From the NCBI RefSeq assembly GCF_006438925.1, contig NZ_RCZA01000005.1:310001-374000 (forward strand): a stretch of DNA of 64,000 bases, read 5' to 3'. The translations under genes were made by a program, and so were the position numbers. Origin of the DNA: Pseudomonas mandelii (GTDB lineage: Bacteria > Pseudomonadota > Gammaproteobacteria > Pseudomonadales > Pseudomonadaceae). This document shows positions 8,790 through 18,342 of this stretch, piece after piece. The notes beneath the pieces are model-generated. The model ran no database searches, was not told the DNA's origin, and saw only the letters and a program-made list of their open reading frames with translations. Numbering within the stretch: position 1 is the stretch's first letter; the number at the start of each line of letters is the position of its first letter.

Positions 8790-9517
8790 ACGCACTGGAA
8801 GTCAGCGAGCTGAGTTTCGCTTATGGTGCGAAAGAGGCGTTGCGTCAGGTGAGTTTCAGCTTGGCGCCCGGCCGTTTCGCTGCATTGCTGGGGCCAAACG
8901 GCGCGGGCAAATCGACGCTGATTGCCCTGCTCACAAGGCTCTACGATGTGCAGCGCGGTGACATCCGCATCGGTGGTTGTTCACTGCGCAACGCAGCGCG
9001 CCCGGCGCTCAAGCAATTGGGCGTGGTGTTTCAACAAAGCACGCTGGACCTGGACCTCAGCGTCGAGCAAAACCTGCGTTATCACGCCGCGCTGCATGGA
9101 ATATCCCGCCGCCAGACCGGCCTGCGGGTCGACGCCGAACTGGCCCGCCAAGCCTTGACCGAACGCCGTCGCGAGCGGGTCCGCGAACTCAATGGCGGCC
9201 ACCGTCGCCGAGTGGAAATCGCCCGCGCCTTGTTGCATGAGCCACGCCTGCTGCTGCTCGACGAGGCCAGCGTCGGCCTCGACCCGGCCAGTCGGCTGGC
9301 GCTCAATCAACACATTCGCAGTTTGTGCCGCGAGCAAGGCATCAGCGTGCTTTGGACCACTCACTTACTCGATGAAGTACAGCCGAGCGACGACTTGTTG
9401 ATCCTGCATCAGGGCCGACTGGTCGCCAGCGGACAAGCCGACGCCCTGAGCCAGGAGCACGGTGGTGACCTGGGTTCAGCCTTCACTCGACTGACGACCT
9501 CAGGAGCCGCGCAATGA
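8786..9517 (+). CDS. ABC transporter ATP-binding protein, PQQ system
   Basis: A 243-aa nucleotide-binding domain. Walker A is GPNGAGKST at residues 36-44, the signature region is LNGGHRRRVEIARALLH, and Walker B is LLLLDEAS. The signature is LNGGH rather than the standard LSGGQ. The start at 8786 is chosen because it overlaps the previous stop by ATGA. It pairs with the following permease as an exporter-type ABC system. Confidence 0.93.
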   Translation: MNALEVSELSFAYGAKEALRQVSFSLAPGRFAALLGPNGAGKSTLIALLTRLYDVQRGDIRIGGCSLRNAARPALKQLGVVFQQSTLDLDLSVEQNLRYHAALHGISRRQTGLRVDAELARQALTERRRERVRELNGGHRRRVEIARALLHEPRLLLLDEASVGLDPASRLALNQHIRSLCREQGISVLWTTHLLDEVQPSDDLLILHQGRLVASGQADALSQEHGGDLGSAFTRLTTSGAAQ

Positions 9518-10305
9518 ATGCCTACTGGCAATGTTTCAGCGGCATCGTGCTGCGTGAATGGCTGCGCTTTGTGTTGCAGCGCACGCGGTTTCTCAGTGCG
9601 CTGGTGCGGCCGTTGCTGTGGCTGCTGGTGTTCGCCGCCGGTTTTCGTGCGGCCCTCGGGATCGCGATCATCGAGCCCTACGACACCTACATTCCCTATG
9701 AGGTCTACATCATTCCCGGGCTGGCCTGCATGATCCTGCTGTTCAACGGCATGCAAGGTTCGCTGTCGATGGTCTACGACCGGGAAATGGGCAGCATGCG
9801 CGTGCTGCTGACCAGCCCCCTGCCCCGAACCTTCTTGCTGTGCAGCAAGTTGTTGGCCACTTCGCTGATCTCGCTGTTGCAGGTGTATGCCTTTCTGGCA
9901 ATTGCCTGGGTGTACGGCGTGCAGCCTCCGGCCATGGGGCTGTTGATCGCCTTGCCGGCGTTGCTGCTGGTGGCGTTGATGCTCAGCGCACTGGGCCTGT
10001 TGCTGTCCAACGCGATCCGTCAGCTGGAGAACTTTGCCGGGGTGATGAATTTCGTGATCTTCCCGCTGTTTTTCCTGTCGTCGGCGCTGTATCCGCTGTG
10101 GAAGATGCGCGAGTCCAGCGAGTGGTTGTACTGGTTGTGCGCCCTGAACCCGTTCACCCATGCGGTGGAACTGGTACGGTTTGCCTTGTATGAACACTTC
10201 AATCCGTTGGCGCTGGCGGTGTGCGTCGGGCTGACGCTGGTGTTCACGCTGCTCGCCGTACTCACCTTCAACCCGCAACACGCCGCCCTACGAAAATCCA
10301 ACTGA
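9514..10305 (+). CDS. ABC-2 type permease, PQQ system (PedC-like)
   Basis: A 263-aa integral membrane protein of the ABC-2 exporter type with about six hydrophobic segments. It overlaps the ATPase gene by ATGA, so the two are surely co-translated. Such pairs beside PQQ dehydrogenases are thought to export a compound related to alcohol metabolism; the substrate is unknown. Confidence 0.9.
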   Translation: MNAYWQCFSGIVLREWLRFVLQRTRFLSALVRPLLWLLVFAAGFRAALGIAIIEPYDTYIPYEVYIIPGLACMILLFNGMQGSLSMVYDREMGSMRVLLTSPLPRTFLLCSKLLATSLISLLQVYAFLAIAWVYGVQPPAMGLLIALPALLLVALMLSALGLLLSNAIRQLENFAGVMNFVIFPLFFLSSALYPLWKMRESSEWLYWLCALNPFTHAVELVRFALYEHFNPLALAVCVGLTLVFTLLAVLTFNPQHAALRKSN

Positions 10306-10320
10306 CAACACAGTTCCAAT

Positions 10321-10411
10321 GTGGGAGCGAGCCTGCTCGCGAAAGCGGAGTGTCAGTCGACATCAATGCTGGATGTGATGGCCTCTTCGCGAGCAGGCTC
10401 GCTCCCACAGG
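10321..10411. repeat. REP pair (BIME), family I
   Basis: Inverted GGGAGCGAGCCTGCTCGCGA-type elements lie between the permease stop and the next promoter, separating two transcription units. Confidence 0.9.
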
Positions 10412-10436
10412 GATTTGTGTTGAACAGTTCGAAATT

Positions 10437-10452
10437 ACTACTTTAGTACTGG
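10437..10452 (+). promoter_or_regulatory. Putative ErbR/AgmR-type operator upstream of the CRSDCW gene
   Basis: The site ACTACTTTAGTACTGG differs from the 6523 copy at three positions and lies 78 bp upstream of the next start codon, the same spacing as at 6615. Confidence 0.6.
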
Positions 10453-10529
10453 TTTCCCTGTCTATCGTCGCATTCCAATCGCACCGAGACTGGCATGTAA
10501 TAGGTTCATAACTATAAGGATTGAACCCC

Positions 10530-11087
10530 ATGCCGCGTGCCCGACGTCGTCTGCTACGCCCTTCTCTCGTTGCGCTGTCGCTGAGCCTGTTACTGGGCGC
10601 CGCGCAGGCCGAAACTCCGCTGTTCTCCACCGACGGCTATCGCATCGGCCTGTACCGCAGCCCGACCCCGAATCAAGTCCAGGGCGCCGGCATCATCGAT
10701 ACCGCGGCCCTGCAGGCCCTGCTGACCCAGACACCGCGTCCGGTGCTGATCGACGTCTACCGCCGCCAGTGGTTGCAAGGACGTTTCATCGAGGACCAGC
10801 CCCACGAAAACCTCCCCGGCAGCCATTGGCTGGCCAATACCGGCGACGGTGACCTGACGCCCGACTGGCAGGACTATTTTGCGCGTAAGCTGAACACATT
10901 GACCGCAGGCGATCTCGCGCAACCGCTGGTCTTCTACTGCCGCTCCGATTGCTGGCTGAGCTGGAACGCCGTGAAGCGCGCCGCCGCCATGGGCTATAAG
11001 ACTCTGTATTGGTATCGCGACGGCCTGGACGCCTGGCAGGCCGCCAACCTGCCCGTATCGCCCGCCCAGCCTGAGCCCTTCCCCTGA
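10530..11087 (+). CDS. Rhodanese-like CxxxCW protein associated with PQQ catabolism
   Basis: A 185-aa exported protein with a signal peptide (SLLLGAAQA) and a rhodanese-like fold. C137 and C141 are followed by W142 in CRSDCW, the mark of the family linked to PQQ-dependent catabolism. The ATG at 10530 has AAGGA 10 bp ahead and is preferred over an in-frame TTG at 10521. It stands as its own unit behind a motif copy. A sulfur or redox role in the periplasm is likely but unproven. Confidence 0.88.
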   Translation: MPRARRRLLRPSLVALSLSLLLGAAQAETPLFSTDGYRIGLYRSPTPNQVQGAGIIDTAALQALLTQTPRPVLIDVYRRQWLQGRFIEDQPHENLPGSHWLANTGDGDLTPDWQDYFARKLNTLTAGDLAQPLVFYCRSDCWLSWNAVKRAAAMGYKTLYWYRDGLDAWQAANLPVSPAQPEPFP

Positions 11088-11143
11088 CCTTTATGCGTGC
11101 GAGTTGTTGCCACACCCTAATCAAAATAATGAGGTGAAAGGCT

Positions 11144-11806
11144 ATGTACAAAATTCTGATTGCCGACGATCACCCGCTGTTTCGCGAAGCCATTCATAAC
11201 GTCATCAGCGATGGCTTTCCGGGCAGCGAGGTGATGGAAACCGCCGACCTCGACAGCGCCCTGGTGCTGACACAGGAACACGACGACCTGGACCTGATCC
11301 TGCTCGACCTGAACATGCCCGGCATGCACGGCCTCAACGGCCTGATCAACCTGCGCAACGAGGCGCCGACCATTCCGGTGGTGATCGTCTCGGCCGAACA
11401 GGACAAACAAGTCGTGCTGCAAGCCATCACTTACGGCGCGGTGGGTTTCATCACCAAATCCTCGCCACGGGTGCAGATGACCGAAGCCATCCAGCAGATC
11501 CTCAACGGCAATGTCTACTTGCCGCCGGACATCATCCGCACGCAAAAATGCGGCTCAAGGCGCATGAACGATGCCCCGAGCTTCCCACCTGAACTGCTCC
11601 AGGCCTTGACCCGCAAGCAGTTGCTGGTGCTCGAACGCATGACCAAGGGCGAGTCGAACAAACAGATCGCCTACACCCTGGAAATCGCCGAAACCACGGT
11701 CAAGGCCCACGTCTCGGCGATCCTGCGCAAACTCAATGTGCACAACCGGGTGCAGGCGATCTTGAGTGCGGGCGACATTGATTTCGGGTCTTACTTACGC
11801 CGCTGA
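11144..11806 (+). CDS. erbR: NarL/LuxR-family response regulator ErbR/AgmR
   Basis: A 220-aa response regulator with an N-terminal receiver (acidic pocket D8 D9, phospho-acceptor D55 in LLDLNMPG) and a C-terminal LuxR-type helix-turn-helix ([19 protein letters not shown]). Its position beside the CRSDCW gene and convergent to nahK matches AgmR of P. putida and ErbR of P. aeruginosa, which activate ethanol oxidation genes. It is the best candidate to bind the repeated palindromic motif in this locus. No kinase gene is directly paired with it. Confidence 0.9.
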   Translation: MYKILIADDHPLFREAIHNVISDGFPGSEVMETADLDSALVLTQEHDDLDLILLDLNMPGMHGLNGLINLRNEAPTIPVVIVSAEQDKQVVLQAITYGAVGFITKSSPRVQMTEAIQQILNGNVYLPPDIIRTQKCGSRRMNDAPSFPPELLQALTRKQLLVLERMTKGESNKQIAYTLEIAETTVKAHVSAILRKLNVHNRVQAILSAGDIDFGSYLRR

Positions 11807-11822
11807 AACCGAGTCGCCCCTT

Positions 11823-11894
11823 TCGCGAGCAGGCTCGCTCCCACAATTGACCGAGTTCACTCAGATCCAATGTGGGAGCGAGCCTGCTCGCGAA
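11823..11894. repeat. REP pair (BIME), family I
   Basis: Inverted REP elements fill the gap between the convergent genes erbR and nahK and probably serve as a shared transcript end. Confidence 0.88.
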
Positions 11895-11919
11895 GAGGCC
11901 AGCACAGACACGAGAAACC

Positions 11920-14553
11920 TCAAGGCCTGCCGAGCAAGTGACTCATTGCCGTCTTGAGCTTCATCGGCCGCACCGGTTTGTGCATCAGGGTGTGGCCCAG
12001 TTCGCGGATCTGCTGTTTGAGTTCGTTGCTGTAGTTGGCGGTGATCATCATTGCCGGAATGGCTGAGCCGCGTCGGGCGTTAATCCGGGCCACGGCATCG
12101 ACGCCGTTCTGATCGTCATTCAGGTGATAGTCGGCGATCAGCAAATCGGCTTCTTCGTGATAGTTGTCCACTTGCCGCGCCAGGTCCTGCTCCGACAGTG
12201 CCGTGACCACCAGACACCCCCACCCTTCGAGCAACGTGCGCATGCCGGCGCAAATGGCCGCGTCGTTATCCAGCACCCACACCCGCGCCCCACGCAGACG
12301 CTCAAGCATCGGTTCACTCATCAGCAAACTCGGCAGCGCCTTGGGTGCGGTGGCGCTGAGCGGCACTTCAACCGAGAACATCGAGCCTTTGCCCGGCCAT
12401 GAACGCACATGAATGCGGTGACCGAGAATCCCGGCAATCTTTTCCACGATCGCCAGGCCCAGACCTAACCCGCGATCCTGATCCGGACGCTGCACGTCAC
12501 CGCGCTTGAACTCCTGAAAAATCTCTTCCAGACGGTTTTCCGCAATGCCCATGCCGCTGTCCCAGACCTCAATCGACAGGCGCTGGTGATGACGCCGGCA
12601 ACCGAGCACCACACGACCGCTGTAGGTGTAGCGAATGGCGTTGCTCAACAGATTTCGAAGAATCCGCGCCAGCAACTGAATGTCGCTGCGCACCAGTGCC
12701 GAACAGGGGATGAAATGCAGCTCCAGGCCTTCGCTGCGAGCCACCTGGGTGTACTCGGCCGCGAGGTTTTCCAGCAGTTCGCTCAGGGCAAACGGCGCAA
12801 TGTCGGCCTTGATCACCCCGGCATCCAGTTTGGAAATGTCCACCAGCGTACCCAGCAGGTTCTCCACGTCTTCCAGGGAGTTGCTGACATTGCGCACCAA
12901 AATGGCATTGGCCACCGGCTCCCGCCGTTCGAGCAACGCGCTGGTAAACAGCCGCGCAGCGTTGAGCGGTTGCAGCAGGTCATGACTGACGGCAGCGAGA
13001 AACTTGGTCTTCGACAGGTTGGCCTGTTCGGCTTCGAGTTTGGCTTCACGCAGGCGAGATTCCGCCCGCCGACGCTCATCGATCTCACGCAGCAACTGGT
13101 CATTGAGCGTGGTCAGTTCCGCCGTGCGTTCGCGCACCCGCAACTCAAGATTCTGATAGGCCTGGTGCAGCGCTTCGGCGGTGCGGCGGCGTTCGGTGAT
13201 GTCGCGGATCAGCACGAAAATCCCCACCACTTCCCCGGTGGCCAGGCGATTGGGTACGTAGGAGCGCAGCATGTAGCGCTCCTGGTTGTTGATGTTGGTT
13301 TCAGCGACCTCGAACGTCACGCTCTCACCGGCCAGGGCCCGGGCCACGTAGGCTTCCAGGCGCTGGTAATGCTGTTCGCTGTGGACTTCGCGCAGGCTCT
13401 GCCCAAGCATCACGCCCCGAGGCCAGCAATACCATTCTTCATACACCTTGTTGGTGAACTCATAGACCAGATCGGCATTCAGGTAGGCAATCAGCGCCGG
13501 CACATGGTCGGTGATCAGGCGAATCCAGCGCTCGCTTTCGCTCAGCGCTTCGGCGTGTTGGTAGCGTTCGGTGATGTCGGTGAAAGTGTTGACGAAACCA
13601 CCGGTGGGCAACGGATGGGTGCGGATTTCCAGCACCCGGCCATCGTAGAGGCGCTGCTCGCGTTCCTGCACAGGCCGCCCGTTTGCATCGCGACTGGCCG
13701 GGGTCAGCAGGTTCAACTCGCTGTCGGCGATCACTTCGGCAAACGGACGATGGGCCGCCACCGGGGCCAGGCCGCTGAGTTCGAGGAAACGCCGGTTCCA
13801 CAACTCCAGAATGCCTTCGGCGTTGACCATGGCCACGCCTTGGGACAGGTTGTCGACCGCCCGTTGCAACAAATGGGATTTCTGCGCCACCGCCTGCTCG
13901 CGGCGCACGGTTTCGCTGAGTTTGACGTCGGTAATGTCGGTGAACAGGATCACCCGCCCGCCCTCTTGGGTCGGTCGTTCGCTGACTTGCAACCATCGGC
14001 CGTTCTGCAAGCGATAGAACAGGTTTTCGTCGGCGTGCCCGCGCGGCTCTTCAGTGAACAGCCCGGTGGCGGACATCAATCGCTTGACCTCGGCCAGGCG
14101 CATGCCGGCGTTGATCCGCACCCGGCTGTTGCCCCAGAACGCCTTGAAACGGCTGTTGAACAGCACGATCCGCTGGTCCGCATCGAACAGCACAAACGCA
14201 TCGGAAATACTCTCGATGGCATCGATCAAGTGTTGGTGCGCAGTTTCCGCCCGCAGCCGCGCTTCGCTGAGCAAGTGGTTGCCTGACTTGAGTTCGGCCA
14301 TGGCCTGGTTCAGGGCGTCGGTGCGTTCGCGCACCTGTTCGGCCAGCACCACCGAATGCTGGAACGCCGCGTACGGGTCATTGCCGCGGGTGATGCCGGA
14401 CTCGATCCGCTCGATCAGCGCGCCATTGATGCGCTGCAATTTGTGGTTGTCGTGGCTCAGGCTGGCGATTTGTGCCTGAAGCTCAGCGATGTCCAGGGGA
14501 CCGGCCTCGGGCAATGGCAACCCCGGTGAAGGTCTGGTTGATGTGCATGCCAT
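11920..14553 (-). CDS. nahK: Cytoplasmic multi-PAS hybrid histidine kinase NahK (ErcS')
   Basis: An 877-aa soluble kinase with no membrane segments: a coiled N-terminus, three PAS domains, a coiled coil, HisKA (AVSHDLLQP), HATPase (N-box LLSNAIRYT, DSGMGIA, GLGLGLAIV) and a C-terminal receiver (phospho-acceptor in LLIADYHL). The gene follows nosP and overlaps its end by 71 bp if the ATG at 14553 is used; no later ATG exists before the first PAS. The order nosP-nahK next to erbR matches PA1975-PA1976-PA1978, so it is probably the kinase inhibited by NO-bound NosP and linked to biofilm and ethanol oxidation control. Confidence 0.88.
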   Translation of the reverse strand: MACTSTRPSPGLPLPEAGPLDIAELQAQIASLSHDNHKLQRINGALIERIESGITRGNDPYAAFQHSVVLAEQVRERTDALNQAMAELKSGNHLLSEARLRAETAHQHLIDAIESISDAFVLFDADQRIVLFNSRFKAFWGNSRVRINAGMRLAEVKRLMSATGLFTEEPRGHADENLFYRLQNGRWLQVSERPTQEGGRVILFTDITDVKLSETVRREQAVAQKSHLLQRAVDNLSQGVAMVNAEGILELWNRRFLELSGLAPVAAHRPFAEVIADSELNLLTPASRDANGRPVQEREQRLYDGRVLEIRTHPLPTGGFVNTFTDITERYQHAEALSESERWIRLITDHVPALIAYLNADLVYEFTNKVYEEWYCWPRGVMLGQSLREVHSEQHYQRLEAYVARALAGESVTFEVAETNINNQERYMLRSYVPNRLATGEVVGIFVLIRDITERRRTAEALHQAYQNLELRVRERTAELTTLNDQLLREIDERRRAESRLREAKLEAEQANLSKTKFLAAVSHDLLQPLNAARLFTSALLERREPVANAILVRNVSNSLEDVENLLGTLVDISKLDAGVIKADIAPFALSELLENLAAEYTQVARSEGLELHFIPCSALVRSDIQLLARILRNLLSNAIRYTYSGRVVLGCRRHHQRLSIEVWDSGMGIAENRLEEIFQEFKRGDVQRPDQDRGLGLGLAIVEKIAGILGHRIHVRSWPGKGSMFSVEVPLSATAPKALPSLLMSEPMLERLRGARVWVLDNDAAICAGMRTLLEGWGCLVVTALSEQDLARQVDNYHEEADLLIADYHLNDDQNGVDAVARINARRGSAIPAMMITANYSNELKQQIRELGHTLMHKPVRPMKLKTAMSHLLGRP

Positions 14554-15646
14554 TGAACTGTTCTCCGTAGGTGTTGAAACCCATCACCCGTTGGTCACGC
14601 AAAAACGTTCCGATCTGCTCCAGACTGCCGCCGTCTTCCAGTTCCAGACGCCTGAGAAAGCAGTCGCAGCCGATGGTCAGCAATAGATCGCCGAGGCGCT
14701 CCTGCAAGCCTTCGAACAGGGTTTGCAGATTCGGCAGCATCGGGCCTGGCGTCATGACGGTGAGGACGATGCCGTTTTCCACCGCGCAGTAAAAACTCAG
14801 GCTCAGGTCGGGATGAACCTGCTGGATCGCCCGCACGTAATACTGATCGTTGATCCGCACGGCCAAGGGGTGCGCGGCGAAGATCCGATGATCGAGCTCG
14901 GCCACCGGCACACCGATGTGCCGGGCGTACTCCTCGGCGGCCGGCTCGGCATTGAGTTCAAAGACTCGGCGCGAGGCGCTGTCGGCCCCGGTGACCACCA
15001 GTTTTTCCGCCCGAGGCAGGATGTGGTGAGTGGTGAAGACTTCGAAGTCGAGCCAGGTGTTGACCAGCACCACCACCGCCGCGCCGCTGTGGAACTCGCC
15101 ATTAAAATAGACGTGGGTGTGGGTCAGCCGGTTGTCGTCACCAGCCGAGCCGCCGAAATGCGGGATATCGCCCAGTGCCGCGCTCAGGGCGGCAAGGACC
15201 ATTTCTTCGCGACTGGAAAGGCCATCGAGCAAGGTCAGGGCAAAGCTGTTGCCCTTGATCGGCGCCAGGGTGTTGCTGCGACAGCCACTGACCAGGCGCT
15301 CGACCATTTGCTGGGCGTCGATCAGGCTGAAACGCTCCATCTCGCAGATCAGTTCGGCGTCGATGGAAAAATGCCGGTGGTCGAAGCCCACCGCAGTCAC
15401 GCAATTGCGACCGTAGCCGAGGGGTGTGATTTCCCCGGCGCTGGTGCAGCCGACCAAACGAATACCGCCGAAGCTTTGTTGCAAGGCCTGACCCAGCGCC
15501 TGCAAGTCGTACTCGGCGGAACAGAAAAACAGCACGAAGCCCAAGTGCGGATGCAACAGTTGTCGCGCCAGCTCCTGAGCCACTTGCTGGGCATCGGTGG
15601 CCAGGGACATTGCACTGACCACACCTTCACTCTGGACCTGCTGCAT
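14483..15646 (-). CDS. nosP: FIST-domain nitric oxide sensor NosP
   Basis: A 387-aa protein with FIST N and FIST C sensory domains (LVGCTSAGEI, FGGSAGDD). Length and position match NosP of P. aeruginosa, a haem protein that senses NO and controls the kinase NahK. A GGAGG site lies 6 bp before the ATG. A weaker copy of the locus motif lies 68 bp upstream. Haem ligation cannot be read from the sequence alone. Confidence 0.85.
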   Translation of the reverse strand: MQQVQSEGVVSAMSLATDAQQVAQELARQLLHPHLGFVLFFCSAEYDLQALGQALQQSFGGIRLVGCTSAGEITPLGYGRNCVTAVGFDHRHFSIDAELICEMERFSLIDAQQMVERLVSGCRSNTLAPIKGNSFALTLLDGLSSREEMVLAALSAALGDIPHFGGSAGDDNRLTHTHVYFNGEFHSGAAVVVLVNTWLDFEVFTTHHILPRAEKLVVTGADSASRRVFELNAEPAAEEYARHIGVPVAELDHRIFAAHPLAVRINDQYYVRAIQQVHPDLSLSFYCAVENGIVLTVMTPGPMLPNLQTLFEGLQERLGDLLLTIGCDCFLRRLELEDGGSLEQIGTFLRDQRVMGFNTYGEQFNGMHINQTFTGVAIARGRSPGHR

Positions 15647-15713
15647 TATCGCCTCCCGCAGGTGCGCCTGTATGAGGTTCGAGTGTACGAAGCCTGTGAG
15701 CTGCGACGTATGC

Positions 15714-15723
15714 TACTTGGGTA
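15714..15723 (-). promoter_or_regulatory. Degenerate copy of the ErbR-type motif upstream of nosP
   Basis: TACCCAAGTA (towards nosP) is a palindromic core like those before the PQQ genes, but the flanking ACTRG half is lost. It lies 68 bp from the start codon. Weak support. Confidence 0.3.
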
Positions 15724-15783
15724 GCGGGTAGCCGCTTCGATGGGATGAGAGTCGGATAACCATTCAGGCGCGATCCACACTCC

Positions 15784-15930
15784 GTAGCAGCTGTCGAGCC
15801 TGCGAGGCTGCGTTCGGCTGCGCAGCAGTCGTGAAATCAGACAATGCGGTGTTTCAGGAAAACCTCGCACTCAGGTTTTGCGACTGCTGCGCAGCCGAAC
15901 GCAGCCTCGCAGGCTCGACAGCTGCTACGG
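15784..15930. repeat. REP pair, family III
   Basis: Two inverted copies of a longer palindromic element (GTAGCAGCTGTCGAGCCTGC ... GCGTTCGGCTGCGCAGCAGT) surround a spacer of about 45 bp between porin and nosP. A related pair lies at 24978-25125. Confidence 0.85.
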
Positions 15931-15981
15931 AGCCGAGCTTAGGCTTCAAAAGCGGCTACGAGCTCACTCAGCACGATGGGC

Positions 15982-17166
15982 TTACCAGGTCAGCACCGCC
16001 CCCACCGCAAAGGTGTCGGTGTCTTCGTCCTGGGCATTGGTGTCGTGGCCGTTGATTGCGAACTGGTTGTACTCGGCCACCAGCTTGAGGTTGTCGTTGA
16101 CGTCATGGAACAGCGCAATGCCGCGGGTCTCGTAGTCCGCGCCGCTGCCGACCACGCCGTTGCCGTCGTCGTTGGTCTTGCCGTAAGACAACGCCAGGCG
16201 GTTCTTGCCCAGTTTGTAGGAGCCCTGCAGCAGGTAACCGTCACTGTCGACATTGCGCAGGACCGGCTCGCCGGCGTTGTTGGTAAAGAACGGGTTGATG
16301 CCCTTGGCCTGGAAGCCGGAGCCGGTCAGCGACAGCCCACCCATCTTCGCCTGCACGCCATAGCCGACGCCTTTGGAGGTGACGGACTGGACGGTGGAAT
16401 CGGTATTGTCCGACGTCTGGTAGCTGCCGTTGACCCAGCTATAGATCTTTGCCCCGGCGAGGTCGAACTGATAGGTGATCTCGCTCTCGGTACGCGGGTT
16501 TTCCTGGTAAGCCTTGCCTGTCGGGCTGCTGTCGTTGGTGTCCACCGGGTCCATGATCCCCACGGCCACCCGCAATCCCTCCATCACCGGCGTGCGGTAG
16601 GTGATCTGTGAAGTCGGGAACGGATACGGATAGCCCGTGCCGATGTTGCCGAACGACACCCCGCCACCGTCCACCAGCCCCAGGGTATCGCTGACCTGGC
16701 CGTAACCGGCGAGCATTTCATCCAGCAGAATGTTGGAGCGGGCGAACAGGCCGAAGTCCTTGCCAATCAGCACCTCGCCCCACTCCGGGTTGGCCACGGT
16801 GCCGTAGAACTGCCGCACGTCGATGGCGGTGTCGGTGCCGTTGGTTTCGCTGTCGTTGATGGTCACCCAGAAGGAGGACCGGGCGCCGAGCTTGAGGTCA
16901 TCGACCTGCTTGCTCATGTTGAAGCCCAGATAGTTGGGCAGAAAGCCCATCTTCACCCGCGCCTGTCGCCGGTCGAACTGGTCGCCGGCACGGTCCACTT
17001 TGCTGTTCACATAGAAGGCGTTGATGTAGCCGTCGGTGGAAAACGTGGTCTGATCCTTGTCGTACAGCACGATCTCGGCTTCGGCCATCGTGCTCAAACC
17101 GAGGGTCGAGAGGCTGGCGATGAAGGCAGGCAAGAAACGATGCTTGAAGTTCTTATTGTTGTGCAT
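15982..17166 (-). CDS. Outer membrane porin
   Basis: A 394-aa protein with a signal peptide ending at AEA (residue 30), alternating beta-strand pattern, Gly/Asn-rich loops and a C-terminal aromatic Trp, as in Gram-negative trimeric porins. It begins with a DxxQTTFSTDGYINAFY stretch typical of the Burkholderia/Pseudomonas porin family. The substrate is unknown. It follows the PQQ locus and may feed it, but no motif copy is visible upstream. The gap 17167-17375 shows nothing recognisable. Confidence 0.85.
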   Translation of the reverse strand: MHNNKNFKHRFLPAFIASLSTLGLSTMAEAEIVLYDKDQTTFSTDGYINAFYVNSKVDRAGDQFDRRQARVKMGFLPNYLGFNMSKQVDDLKLGARSSFWVTINDSETNGTDTAIDVRQFYGTVANPEWGEVLIGKDFGLFARSNILLDEMLAGYGQVSDTLGLVDGGGVSFGNIGTGYPYPFPTSQITYRTPVMEGLRVAVGIMDPVDTNDSSPTGKAYQENPRTESEITYQFDLAGAKIYSWVNGSYQTSDNTDSTVQSVTSKGVGYGVQAKMGGLSLTGSGFQAKGINPFFTNNAGEPVLRNVDSDGYLLQGSYKLGKNRLALSYGKTNDDGNGVVGSGADYETRGIALFHDVNDNLKLVAEYNQFAINGHDTNAQDEDTDTFAVGAVLTW

Positions 17167-17375
17167 GACGCGCTCCGCAGCGGGGGACTGGATGTCGGAG
17201 GCGATTATCGAAAGCTGACCGGCGGCGTCATACGCTGCCTTGGAGGCGGATGTCAGGTGCTTTGGAGTGGCCGGTGATACGCGGCAAGTTGGGTGTAAGA
17301 CCGTCCGTCGACGAGGCCCGGAACTTAGGGTGTACGCCTGTGGAACGGACTGGCGTCCACAGGAACCGGTACTCG

Positions 17376-18182
17376 TTAGACGCCCGCTCTAAACAGCATG
17401 TAAGCGGCGACCACAACACAGATGCTGGCGAAGCTGATTTGCAATCCTCGGGCCGGGACTCGCGCGCAAAGCTTTCTGCCAATGATCATGCCGACGATGC
17501 TCGCGACGATAAACGCCAGGCCCAAACCGTCGATTCGCACCCCGGCCTGAAACGCGCCGATCACACCGATGGCAGAAATCAGGCTGATCACCATCAAGGA
17601 AGTGGCGACGATTCCGCGCATCTGCACATCGGTCAGTTGCTTGAACGCGGGGACGATCAGGAAGCCGCCACCGACCCCGAGCAGCCCGGAGACCACACCG
17701 GTCACAGCGCCCAGAGCCGCGAGGGTCGCGGTGCACTTGGCGGTCCAGGAAAAGCGTCCGGTCTGCTGATCGAGCATGCAGTTCTTCTGGCCCCAGTTGG
17801 CGTGGCCGTGGTCGCTTGGACCTTCGTCCTGGCGCTCACGACGCAACATTCGCCAGGCCACCATGACCATCAGCAGGCTGAACAGGATCATCAGGATTTT
17901 TTCTGGCAACTGGTGGGCAACGTAGATGCCGACCGGTGAAAACACTGCGCCCAGCAACGCGATTAAAAGCGCCGCGCGGTAGCGCACCAGGCCATGGCGC
18001 AACCCGTCAATGGCGCCGACAGCCGCCGCACTGCCCACCGCGAACAGTGCGACCGGCGCGGCTTGCGTCATGGTCCAGCCCAACCCCAACACCAACGCCG
18101 GCACCGCAAGAATGCCGCCACCGGCTCCGGTCAAACCGAGTACCAACCCCATCACCACGCCAAAAAAACTCGCCAGCAACAT
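17376..18182 (-). CDS. TauE/SafE-family sulfite or sulfonate exporter
   Basis: A 268-aa membrane protein with about eight hydrophobic segments in two homologous halves, each with the family's Gly-rich signature (GLTGAGGGILAVPAL and GLLGVGGGFLIVPAF). An open frame extends upstream to 18344, but that part is hydrophilic and crosses the divergent gene's promoter; the start at 18182 begins directly in the first membrane segment. It is divergent to a persulfide dioxygenase, which fits export of sulfite made from persulfide oxidation. Confidence 0.88.
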   Translation of the reverse strand: MLLASFFGVVMGLVLGLTGAGGGILAVPALVLGLGWTMTQAAPVALFAVGSAAAVGAIDGLRHGLVRYRAALLIALLGAVFSPVGIYVAHQLPEKILMILFSLLMVMVAWRMLRRERQDEGPSDHGHANWGQKNCMLDQQTGRFSWTAKCTATLAALGAVTGVVSGLLGVGGGFLIVPAFKQLTDVQMRGIVATSLMVISLISAIGVIGAFQAGVRIDGLGLAFIVASIVGMIIGRKLCARVPARGLQISFASICVVVAAYMLFRAGV

Positions 18183-18342
18183 AAAACACTCGTGATCTGC
18201 GAAAAAAGCCGGGAACGCCCGGTATCGATGACTGACAGGATAGAGCTCGCGCAGCTTTTTTCCTTCTTTGAATTGAATCGGGCTGGTCAGCGCAGGGAAA
18301 ATGAAACTACCCTCATGACTTGTCCAGAAAGAAACGGCCACC

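Noticed and set aside
6594..8795. A 733-codon minus-strand open frame
   Set aside because: Antisense to the solute-binding and beta-propeller genes, which have signal peptides and ribosome binding sites.
12586..14286. A 566-codon plus-strand open frame
   Set aside because: Antisense to nahK, whose domains are clear.
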